Positions 27,236 to 34,698 of a stretch of DNA of 64,000 nt are shown here, piece by piece. The notes beneath the pieces were generated by a model that saw only the letters and a program-made list of their open reading frames with translations, was not told where the DNA came from and made no database searches. The first letter of the stretch is position 1, and the number at the start of each line of letters is the position of its first letter. This DNA is from Mesorhizobium sp. ZC-5 (lineage in GTDB: Bacteria > Pseudomonadota > Alphaproteobacteria > Rhizobiales > Rhizobiaceae): assembly GCF_025753855.1 (NCBI RefSeq), contig NZ_JAOWPT010000002.1, forward strand, positions 124,001 through 188,000. Reading direction: 5' to 3'. The translations under genes were made by a program, and so were the position numbers.

Positions 27236-28471
27236 TCAGGCCTCGCCGTGCCCGGCGATCATCATGGCTTCGAGCGCCAGGCGCTCGTGTTTCTTCAACC
27301 GCTCCGATTCCGATTTCAACTGACCGCAGGCGGCGAGGATGTCGCGGCCGCGCGGCGTGCGGATCGGCGAGGCATAGCCGGCATTGTTGATGTAGTCGGC
27401 AAACTTCTCGATCGTCTCCCAGTCCGAGCACTGGTAGTTGGTGCCCGGCCACGGGTTGAACGGGATCAGGTTGATCTTGGCGGGGATGCCCTTGAGCAGT
27501 TTCACCAGCGCCTTTGCGTCGTCGAGGCTGTCATTGACGTCCTTCAGCATCACATATTCGAAGGTGATGCGGCGCGCATTCGACAGACCGGGATAGGTGC
27601 GGCAGGCGGCAACCAGGTCCTTGAGCGGATATTTCTTGTTGATCGGCACCAGGAGGTCGCGCAAATCGTCGTTGGTAGCGTGCAGCGAGATCGCCAGCAT
27701 GACGCCGATCTCTTCCCCGGTGCGGAAGATTTCCGGTACGACACCGGACGTCGACAGCGTGATGCGGCGCTTCGAAAGAGACAGGCCATCACCATCCGAA
27801 GCGATCAGCAGGGCCTTCTTGACCTCTTCGAAATTGTAGAGCGGCTCGCCCATGCCCATCATGACGATGTTGGAGATCTTCCTGCCTTCGGCAGGAACGA
27901 TTGCGCCGTCTGGCGTGTCCCGGTCGGGGAAGTCGCCCAGCCGGTCGCGCGCCGTCATCAGCTGCGTGAGGATTTCCTCGGCCGTCAGGTTGCGCACCAG
28001 CTTCTGGGTGCCGGTGTGGCAGAAGGAGCAGGTGAGCGTGCAGCCGACCTGGCTGGAGATGCAGAGCGTGCCGCGGCCTTCCTCCGGAATGTAGACCGTC
28101 TCGATCTCGACCGGTCGGCCGGCGCCGCGTGGCGGAAAGCGGAACAGCCATTTCCGGGTGCCGTCGGACGAGATCTGTTCCTCGACGATTTCTGGCCGGG
28201 CAATGGTGAAATGCTGGTCGAGGGCCGAGCGCAGGTCCTTCGATATGTTGAACATATGCGCGAAATCGGCGACGCCGCGCACATAAAGCCAGTGCCAGAG
28301 CTGCTGGACGCGCATCTTCACCTGGCGTTCCGGCACCACGCCGGCGCGTACCAGCGCCTCACCGAGTTCTAACCGCGTCAGGCCGATGAGCGACTCCTTC
28401 GCCGGCATGGCGACGCGGGCGCCAAGCGAGGAGCGAGTCTGGTCATCGGTGATATCGAACGAAAGCGTCAT
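27236..28471 (-). CDS. rlmN: Dual-specificity rRNA/tRNA adenine-C2 methyltransferase RlmN
   Basis: The 411-residue radical-SAM enzyme methylates C2 of adenosine 2503 in 23S rRNA and of adenosine 37 in some tRNAs. The iron-sulfur cluster cysteines are C144, C148 and C151 (CTLTCSFC), and the family motifs [12 protein letters not shown] and [10 protein letters not shown] follow. The C-terminal part contains [18 protein letters not shown] and [11 protein letters not shown], where the cysteine acts in catalysis. I start at ATG 28471; an earlier in-frame start would add 18 residues. The gene is divergent from the exported lyase. Confidence 0.96.
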   Translation of the reverse strand: MTLSFDITDDQTRSSLGARVAMPAKESLIGLTRLELGEALVRAGVVPERQVKMRVQQLWHWLYVRGVADFAHMFNISKDLRSALDQHFTIARPEIVEEQISSDGTRKWLFRFPPRGAGRPVEIETVYIPEEGRGTLCISSQVGCTLTCSFCHTGTQKLVRNLTAEEILTQLMTARDRLGDFPDRDTPDGAIVPAEGRKISNIVMMGMGEPLYNFEEVKKALLIASDGDGLSLSKRRITLSTSGVVPEIFRTGEEIGVMLAISLHATNDDLRDLLVPINKKYPLKDLVAACRTYPGLSNARRITFEYVMLKDVNDSLDDAKALVKLLKGIPAKINLIPFNPWPGTNYQCSDWETIEKFADYINNAGYASPIRTPRGRDILAACGQLKSESERLKKHERLALEAMMIAGHGEA

Positions 28472-28696
28472 GATCGGTCTGGCTTGGACAAAAACAATTC
28501 CGGCTAGATAGGATTGCGGCGGCACATATCACAGGTGCAGGGCGCCGTCACGCTGGCTTGGTGCGACTGCAAGTTACGCAGTGGGCCTGTTTGCGCCACG
28601 CACACCCCCGCAGCGCAGGCCGGCAAACAGACCGCAGGTTGTTCTGGTTGGAGAATTGGGTACTCATAACGCCTCATACATTGTTGGGAGGTGTCT

Positions 28697-30199
28697 ATGA
28701 GAACAATTCTTGGCGTGCTGACGTTGGCTGCGGCTTTTCAAATGAATTCCGTGGCTATCGCGGAGGAGAAGGCAAAGGACGAATTTTTCTGGCTGGGCCA
28801 GATCAACAAGGCGACGATCGTCATCAATTCCGAGGAAGGCCTTCTGGACAAGGCCCTCACGCCGAAGATCGCTGCAGGGCTCGTGAAGGTGCTCGAGGAC
28901 GGCGACCAACCCGGGGCGAAGCGCCCGTCAAGCGTGATTACCTTCGAACCCTTGCTCATCGAGGCAGCCGGCTCCGAGGTCACCTTGATACACGCAGGCC
29001 GCTCGAGTCAGGACATGCACGCGACGTACAGGGCGGCGATCCTGCGCGACGATCTCCTCCGGCTCGCGGATCAGCTGAACAAGACCACGAGCGCGATGGT
29101 CGGCCTTGCGGAGCGCCATATCGACACGATCGTCCCGAACTATACCAATGGTGTCGCCGCTCAGCCGAACAGTTTCGGCCACTATCTGCTTGGCCATGTG
29201 GCGGGGCTTGAACGCGACGCCCAGCGTATCCGTGAGGCCTATGCTCGAATCGACCGGTCTCCCATGGGCACCACGGTGCTCAACGGCACGAGTTGGCCTC
29301 TCAATCGTGATCGCATGGCCGACTATCTCGGCTTCGGCGGCATCGTGGACAATGCCTACGACGCCTCGCAGATCTCATCGGTAGACGAACCGGTCGAGGT
29401 AGGTTCGATCGTGACGAGCGTGGCTCTCCACACCGGACAGTTCATCGAAGATATCATGACGCAGTATGCGCAGCCGCGCCCCTGGATATTGCTGCAGGAA
29501 GGCGGAAACAACACCTATGTGTCCAGCGCGATGCCGCAGAAGCGTAATCCGGGAATCCTGAACTCGACCCGGCAAGATGCGTCGACGGCGGTGACCCTGG
29601 GCATGGGGCCGATCATCCAGGCCCACAACATCACGCCGGGAATGTCGGATGCCAAGGACGTGGATGCCAACTCCGCGATGGTTGAAAGCGCGATCGAGGC
29701 GTTGGCGGGTTGGGAAGAGATCCTCGGCTCGCTCGTCATCGATCCCGCCCGCTCGCTGGAGGAACTGAACAGTGACTGGACCGCGTCCCAGGAACTGGCC
29801 GACGTGCTGATGCGCAAGTACAAGCTCCCTTTCCGGGTCGGACACCATTTCGCTTCGGAGGTCGTCGACTACGCCAAGGCCAACAATATCAAGCCGCTCG
29901 ACTTCCCCTACGCGGAGGCCAGGAAGATCTATTCGGAAGCCGTCAAGGAGACCAACGCAGCAAGCGAGCTTCCCATGAGCGAAGAGGAATTTCGCGCCAC
30001 CCTCGACCCCGTCGCCATCGTGAAGAACAGGGCCACTGTCGGCGGTCCACAGCCCAAGGAAATGGAACGGATGATCAAGGCAGCCGGCGAGAAAGTCGCG
30101 ATGCAGGAACAATGGGCGCAGGAAAGGAAGCGTGCCGTCTCCACGGCTCTCGAGCGCCTGGATGAAGATTTCGGCAAGCTTGCCAAGAGCTCGGAGTAG
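28697..30199 (+). CDS. Exported fumarase/argininosuccinate-lyase superfamily protein
   Basis: This 500-residue protein has a clear signal peptide (MRTILGVLTLAAAFQMNSVAIA, cleaved before EEK at about residue 22). Its body is that of the fumarase/aspartase/argininosuccinate lyase superfamily. The superfamily signature reads SSAMPQKRNPG at 276-286. Two other regions are altered from argininosuccinate lyase: YTNGVAAQP (149-157) where the enzyme has YTH-x-Q-x-AQP, so the usual His is Asn, and GRSSQDMHAT (101-110) where it has GRSRNDQVAT. The start ATG follows GGGAGG by six bases. It could be an elimination enzyme for an amino-dicarboxylate, possibly periplasmic, or a non-catalytic relative. It stands alone. 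Confidence 0.85.
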   Translation: MRTILGVLTLAAAFQMNSVAIAEEKAKDEFFWLGQINKATIVINSEEGLLDKALTPKIAAGLVKVLEDGDQPGAKRPSSVITFEPLLIEAAGSEVTLIHAGRSSQDMHATYRAAILRDDLLRLADQLNKTTSAMVGLAERHIDTIVPNYTNGVAAQPNSFGHYLLGHVAGLERDAQRIREAYARIDRSPMGTTVLNGTSWPLNRDRMADYLGFGGIVDNAYDASQISSVDEPVEVGSIVTSVALHTGQFIEDIMTQYAQPRPWILLQEGGNNTYVSSAMPQKRNPGILNSTRQDASTAVTLGMGPIIQAHNITPGMSDAKDVDANSAMVESAIEALAGWEEILGSLVIDPARSLEELNSDWTASQELADVLMRKYKLPFRVGHHFASEVVDYAKANNIKPLDFPYAEARKIYSEAVKETNAASELPMSEEEFRATLDPVAIVKNRATVGGPQPKEMERMIKAAGEKVAMQEQWAQERKRAVSTALERLDEDFGKLAKSSE

Positions 30200-30266
30200 C
30201 TCGGCTCGCGCCCATCGGGCGAATATGCCGGTTGTGAGCTGATCCAGAGGACCTGCGGCAAGCCCG

Positions 30267-30746
30267 TCAGATCGACAGTCGGTATTCCTGCTCAGGCCTG
30301 CTGGAGCGGGGGTGCGGTTCCGGGTCTCCGTGACGGCGCCAGCCGAGATGTTCGTAGAGCCTCACCGCGCGCGGGTTGTCGGCATAGACCGCAAGTTTTG
30401 CAGCGGTGAAGCCGCGCTTCCTCAGCGCTGCGGGGACCGCCGCCATCAGTTGCTTGCCAAACCCGCCGCCCCAGGCGCGAGGGCTGACACCAACATAATG
30501 AAGTTCGGCCATGTCCGCATTGCCCGGAACCGGCGCAATGGCCGCGAAGCCGACCGCTTCGCCGGCATCGTTCAGAATGACGAGAAGCAATGCACGCCGG
30601 GAACTTTCCAGTACGCGGACGATGATCGGCCGTGAAATCCCAAGCGGTGGCACATCGTCATCGCCGTCACGGGCGCTGGTCGCCTCGGCCCATATTTGGG
30701 CTGCCGTGTCGAGATGGCTGCTGGTGCCGTCGATGATCGTGGGCAT
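30267..30746 (-). CDS. GNAT-family N-acetyltransferase
   Basis: The 159-residue protein has the GNAT core. ELHYVGVSPRAWGGGFGKQLMAAVPAALRKRG carries the acetyl-CoA loop RAWGGGFG, and the C-terminal part has AVYADNPRAVRLYEHLGWRRHG. It belongs to the general RimI-like group; the substrate is unknown. It starts at ATG 30746 and is convergent with the lyase gene across 67 bases. The IalB-like gene lies on its 5' side in the same orientation. Confidence 0.87.
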   Translation of the reverse strand: MPTIIDGTSSHLDTAAQIWAEATSARDGDDDVPPLGISRPIIVRVLESSRRALLLVILNDAGEAVGFAAIAPVPGNADMAELHYVGVSPRAWGGGFGKQLMAAVPAALRKRGFTAAKLAVYADNPRAVRLYEHLGWRRHGDPEPHPRSSRPEQEYRLSI

Positions 30747-30781
30747 GGATCGATCCCCCTCGGCAGAAAGTTCTCCCCGAC

Positions 30782-30810
30782 AAGCAAAAGCCGGGCACGA
30801 AGCCCGGCTT
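30782..30810 (-). terminator. Rho-independent terminator of the IalB-like gene
   Basis: AAGCCGGGC and GCCCGGCTT form a nine-base stem with a five-base loop. On the minus strand it is followed by TTTTGCTTG. It begins 18 bases past the stop of the IalB-like gene at 30829. Confidence 0.8.
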
Positions 30811-30828
30811 CCAACCGGCTTGCCCGCG

Positions 30829-31332
30829 TTACTTGCAGCTGGTGATCGACTGGAGCGCCGCCGAGATGCCTTTCAGCGAAAAGGCATAGTTCGTCGGATT
30901 GCCGCGGCCCGACTTTGCGGCCACCTTCATGTCCGAGCCGGCCTTCATGGCGGCGATCAGCTGCGGCTCCTCGGCGGCGTTCTCCATCCAGGCCGACTTG
31001 CCGCGGGTGAACATCGAGAAGGATTTGTCGCCGACGGTGACCGAGACTTTCGAATTGGCCTGGAAATCATACGAGGCGATGAACTGCGGTTCGAATGACA
31101 CGTTCTGGCCGGGCTTCTGGCTGACAAAGAAGAAGATATCGCCGTGATCGAGATTGGGTGGCTGCTTGTCCGTTGGAACGGTGAGCACGTAGCAGACCTT
31201 GCCGTTCTGCGCCTGGTAGCTGTAGGTGCCCCATGCATTGTGCTGGCCGATCTTGGTGGCCGATTGGGCGAGCGCCGGTGTGGCCGCCGCGATCAGTACC
31301 AGGCCGGTGAGAGTGGAAATCAATCCGCGCAT
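30829..31332 (-). CDS. Invasion-associated locus B (IalB)-family exported protein
   Basis: The 167-residue protein has a signal peptide (MRGLISTLTGLVLIAAATPALA, cleaved before QSAT near residue 22). The mature part matches the IalB family by WGTYSYQAQNGKVCYVL near its start, HGDIFFFVSQKPGQNVSFEP, and a terminal ITSCK; the two cysteines are probably a disulfide pair. The name comes from Bartonella, but in free-living relatives the role is unknown. The start is ATG 31332. The 275 bases upstream to the DUF1232 gene hold no gene I can support. Confidence 0.82.
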   Translation of the reverse strand: MRGLISTLTGLVLIAAATPALAQSATKIGQHNAWGTYSYQAQNGKVCYVLTVPTDKQPPNLDHGDIFFFVSQKPGQNVSFEPQFIASYDFQANSKVSVTVGDKSFSMFTRGKSAWMENAAEEPQLIAAMKAGSDMKVAAKSGRGNPTNYAFSLKGISAALQSITSCK

Positions 31333-31607
31333 CGTCTCAAATTTATCCCTGTCTGTCACTGTGGCGAGAACGGGGTTGGCCCTGTTCAGGCCCCATTTGT
31401 TTCATTTTGAATTAATCGGAGTTACCAAAGGGTGAACCACCTCGCAAAAAGGCGATTTCGTTCCTCCAGTATCGCCGCCCGCCTGCCACAGGCATCGCAC
31501 TAAGTCCCTGTTTCGCCATCAAGACCACGAAAGCGGCAAGAGTTTGACTTTTGTTTCAGGGCGAAACCGTGCGTCAACGCCGCCGGGCAGGTTGCCGTCG
31601 CGGCGTC

Positions 31608-31973
31608 TCAGGATGTCTCGGTGAGCGAGCGTTTTGCCGCGGCCCGGTGCGCCGGCTTGAGATGCGCGCGAATCGCGGTGATCGCGGCAGTCAGCACAGC
31701 GATATCGTCGGTGAAACCGAGGCCGACAATGACGTCGGGAATGGTGTCCGCCGGCATCACGAAGTAGGCGAGTGCGGCAACCAGGATGCCCTTGGCACGG
31801 AGCGGTGTGCGCTTGTCGAGCGCGCAATAATAGGCGGCGACGACATCCTCCATGAACGGCACCTGGCGGGCCGCCTTCTTTGCCGTCTGCCAGAACTTTT
31901 CACGCACTTCCTGCTCGCGGCCGGCATTGCTGCCGCCGAAACCGAAAAAGTCGAAAATCCTGTTCTTCGCCAT
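31608..31973 (-). CDS. DUF1232 (YkvA-like) small membrane protein
   Basis: The 121-residue protein contains the DUF1232 core: KGILVAALAYFVMPADTIPDVIVGLGFTDDIAVLTAAITAI. The motif P-x-D-x-IPD, here PADTIPD, is the family hallmark and is followed by a GF-DD turn. The function is not known; the domain probably sits in the membrane. The start is ATG 31973, with AAGGAG ten bases before it. The frame is open upstream but those residues are not conserved-looking. The gene is divergent from the phosphatase gene. Confidence 0.85.
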   Translation of the reverse strand: MAKNRIFDFFGFGGSNAGREQEVREKFWQTAKKAARQVPFMEDVVAAYYCALDKRTPLRAKGILVAALAYFVMPADTIPDVIVGLGFTDDIAVLTAAITAIRAHLKPAHRAAAKRSLTETS

Positions 31974-32126
31974 CGCAAAACTCCTTGCGAGGAAATGTGG
32001 GAATTTCTGCAGGCGCTGCAAGATGGAATCTGCAAGGGGCGCATTTGAAGCGGTGCCGCGACGACAGGGCCACTCTCCTGCCACGCGGTTTCGTGCTATC
32101 GCGGGATGGAGCTTCGGAGAAACCGC

Positions 32127-32642
32127 ATGTCCGCCGCGCCCGCTTCGGTACTTTTCGTCTGCCTCGGCAATATCTGCCGGTCGCCCCTAGCGGAGGGCGT
32201 GTTCCGTTCGGTCATCGAAGCGCGCGGTTTCGGCGACCAGGTGCTGGTCGATTCGGCCGGCACCGGTGGTTGGCATCAAGGTTCGGCGCCGGATCCGCGT
32301 TCGATCGCCATCGCGGCGCGCCATGGCATAGACATCGCCGGCCAAAAGGCGCGTAAATTTCGACCCGACGATTTCGAGCGCTTCGACCTGATCCTCGGCA
32401 TGGACCGGTCGAACGCCGACGACCTCAGGGCGCTCGCACCCGCACAGGCGAAGAACCGCGTGCATCTCTTTCTGGAATACGCAAATGGCAGAACCGGCGA
32501 GGTGCCGGATCCCTATTACGGCGGCCCGGACGGCTTCGCCGACGTCTACCGCATGATCCGGGATGCCTCCGGAGCGCTGGCCGACAGGTTGGGCTGGCGC
32601 GCATCGGCGCCGTTGAGAGGCCAGGCCTCCTCGATGATGTAA
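32127..32642 (+). CDS. Low-molecular-weight protein-tyrosine phosphatase
   Basis: The 171-residue enzyme has the catalytic loop C12-LGNIC-R18-S (VCLGNICRSP) near the N-terminus and the acid loop VPDPYYGG about 120 residues later. Both are complete and correctly spaced, so it should be active on phosphotyrosine or similar substrates. ATG 32127 is preceded by GGAGAAA. The family usually ends near LADRLG; here about 15 residues follow, and the last 97 bases run antisense into the end of the ThpR gene. Confidence 0.92.
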   Translation: MSAAPASVLFVCLGNICRSPLAEGVFRSVIEARGFGDQVLVDSAGTGGWHQGSAPDPRSIAIAARHGIDIAGQKARKFRPDDFERFDLILGMDRSNADDLRALAPAQAKNRVHLFLEYANGRTGEVPDPYYGGPDGFADVYRMIRDASGALADRLGWRASAPLRGQASSMM

Positions 32643-33142
32643 GGTCCGCCGCCGACCGAGTCGCGCGACGACATCAGCACGAAACGTCCGACCTTGAACG
32701 GCAGGGTCGCAAAATTGCCGCGTGCCGAAAGGTAGTGCGCGACATCGGCGGGGCTCGAATTCCTGAGACGCGCCAACGTGACGTGGGGCGTGAACTTGCG
32801 CGGATCGGACGGGATGCCGATGCGCTGGCAGATGCGTTCGATTTCGGCCTGCAGGGCGTTGAGATCGGGTGACGGCACGGCGCCCGCCCAGACGGCATGC
32901 GGCTTTTTCGAGCCGAACGCCCCGACGCCCGAAAGTGTCAGCGAAAAGGACGATCGCCGCACCCGATCGAGTGCGTTGGCAACCTCGTCCGCGACATGAC
33001 CTTCGACGTCGCCGATGAAGCGTAGCGTGAGGTGATAGTTCTCGACATCGATCCAGCGTGCCCCGGGCAGACCTCCACGCAGGAGGGAGAGAGACATTGC
33101 GGCATCACGCGGAATTTCGAGGGCGGTGAAAAGTCGCGGCAT
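32546..33142 (-). CDS. thpR: RNA 2',3'-cyclic phosphodiesterase (2H family)
   Basis: This 198-residue 2H-phosphoesterase has both catalytic HxT motifs: HLTL beginning at H37 (YHLTLRFIGDV) and HVTLARL in the second half (KFTPHVTLARL). These act on 2',3'-cyclic phosphates of RNA ends. The C-terminus runs about 20 residues beyond the usual end (GGPYIIEEAWPL), which is where it overlaps the convergent phosphatase gene by 97 bases. The start is ATG 33142. The tesA gene lies upstream on the same strand, 148 bases away. Confidence 0.9.
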   Translation of the reverse strand: MPRLFTALEIPRDAAMSLSLLRGGLPGARWIDVENYHLTLRFIGDVEGHVADEVANALDRVRRSSFSLTLSGVGAFGSKKPHAVWAGAVPSPDLNALQAEIERICQRIGIPSDPRKFTPHVTLARLRNSSPADVAHYLSARGNFATLPFKVGRFVLMSSRDSVGGGPYIIEEAWPLNGADARQPNLSASAPEASRIMR

Positions 33143-33290
33143 GGCTAACCTCCCCGAATCGAACTGTCGCCCCTAGCGAATCACCGAAGCCTGGCAGGGG
33201 CAAGCTGTTTGTTTGGTGACGGCAAACGAACGGGTTTCCGCAGCGTAATTGCCGTCAGCCTCGCTTCGTCCGGCTCTTTCCTGCCTTGGC

Positions 33291-33932
33291 TCATGAATCG
33301 TCCGCTTTTGCGGCAAGCAATTTCTCGACCGTCGGCAATAGGCGCTCGACCATCCGGTCGATGCCGGCGGCGTTGGGATGCATTCCGTCCTCCAGCAGAA
33401 ATTGGCGGTCGGCGGCAACGCCGTCCAGAAAGAACGGATAAAGCTGCACGGAATATTTTTCGGCAAGCCGCGGGAAAATGCTGTTGAAGGCGTCGGCGTA
33501 GTCGGGGCCCAGGTTGGGGGCGGCGACCATGCCGACCAGCAACACGGCCATGCCACGCTCCTTGAGGCGGTCGAGCATCTTGTCGAGATTCTGTTCGGTG
33601 ACTTCGGGTGCGATGCCGCGCAACATGTCGTTGGCGCCGAGTTCGAGAATGACCAGTTGCGTGCCGTCCGGCACCGACCAGTCGAGGCGCGACAGGCCGC
33701 CGCTCGACGTGTCGCCGGAGACGCCGGCATTGGTGATCACGACATCGTGACCCTTCTTCTGTAGCGCTGCCTGGAGCTTTTCGGGAAAACCTTCGCCAGG
33801 GCCGAGGCCATAGCCCGCCATCAGGCTGTCGCCGAAACCGACGATCCGGTAAGGCTCGGCAACGGCGGGAAAGGCTGTGAGGATCGCGAAAAAGGCCCCA
33901 AAAGCCAGGAATGCCAATTGTTTGAAAGCCAT
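33291..33932 (-). CDS. tesA: GDSL-family arylesterase/lysophospholipase, TesA-like
   Basis: The 213-residue exported esterase has a signal peptide ending AVA before EPY (about residue 25). The block I nucleophile is S36 in GFGDSLMAGYGLG. Block III is ELGANDMLRG and block V is LEDGMHPNAAG with the catalytic Asp and His. Members act as thioesterase, lysophospholipase and arylesterase in the periplasm. It is divergent from the ybbA-ybbP ABC transporter genes, the arrangement also found around tesA in enterobacteria. I start at ATG 33932; an upstream TTG is also in frame. Confidence 0.92.
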   Translation of the reverse strand: MAFKQLAFLAFGAFFAILTAFPAVAEPYRIVGFGDSLMAGYGLGPGEGFPEKLQAALQKKGHDVVITNAGVSGDTSSGGLSRLDWSVPDGTQLVILELGANDMLRGIAPEVTEQNLDKMLDRLKERGMAVLLVGMVAAPNLGPDYADAFNSIFPRLAEKYSVQLYPFFLDGVAADRQFLLEDGMHPNAAGIDRMVERLLPTVEKLLAAKADDS

Positions 33933-33996
33933 TAACCGCAACCCATATGACGAAAACCGCTTCAGCCCTTTCTAATCCATATAGGACCGATCCGCC

Positions 33997-34695
33997 GTGA
34001 CAGAAGCCGTCATCGAACTGAAAGACGTGTCGCTGACGCTCGGCGAAGGTGCATCGTCCGTGCAAGTCCTGAAAGGCGTCAGCCTTGATGTGACCGGCGG
34101 CGAGGCGACCGGCATCGTCGGGCCTTCCGGTTCCGGCAAGTCGACGCTGCTGATGGTGATTGCCGGGCTGGAGAAGGTCGATCAGGGCACGGTGCGAATT
34201 GCAGGCGAAACCCTGAACGGCAAAAGCGAGGACCGGATCGCCGCATTCCGCGGCCGCAACATTGGCATCGTGTTCCAGTCGTTCCACCTGATCCCCAACA
34301 TGACAGCGCTCGAAAATGTCGCGGTGCCGCTGGAGCTGGCCGGCCATCTCGACCCGTTCGGCGTTGCCGAGCGGGAACTTGCCGCCGTCGGCCTCGCAGA
34401 CCGGGTAACGCACTATCCCGGCGAACTCTCGGGTGGAGAACAGCAGCGTGTGGCGATCGCCAGGGCGCTGGCCCCGGAACCGCGCATCCTGATCGCCGAC
34501 GAACCGACCGGAAATCTCGACCAGGCGACCGGCAGGCAGATCGCCGATCTGCTTTTTGCCAAGGCCAGGGAGCGCGGCATGACGCTGGTGCTGGTGACGC
34601 ATGACCCCGCGCTGGCCAACCGCTGCAGCCGGCAGGTGGCGATGCGGTCGGGGCGGATCGAGACGCCACCGTCGCTGCAAGCGGTTCCGGCATAG
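33997..34695 (+). CDS. ybbA: ABC transporter ATP-binding protein, YbbA-like (LolD/MacB group)
   Basis: The 232-residue ATPase has Walker A GPSGSGKST (residues 43-51), the ABC signature LSGGEQQRVAIARAL and Walker B ILIADEPTGNLD. The TGNLD ending and the length place it in the LolD/FtsE/MacB-type group. The start is a GTG at 33997. It is three bases upstream of the permease gene and forms an ABC system with it. In other bacteria this pair sits beside tesA, as here. Proposed roles, such as export of lipids or thioesterase products, are unproven. Confidence 0.92.
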   Translation: MTEAVIELKDVSLTLGEGASSVQVLKGVSLDVTGGEATGIVGPSGSGKSTLLMVIAGLEKVDQGTVRIAGETLNGKSEDRIAAFRGRNIGIVFQSFHLIPNMTALENVAVPLELAGHLDPFGVAERELAAVGLADRVTHYPGELSGGEQQRVAIARALAPEPRILIADEPTGNLDQATGRQIADLLFAKARERGMTLVLVTHDPALANRCSRQVAMRSGRIETPPSLQAVPA

Positions 34696-34698
34696 AAG

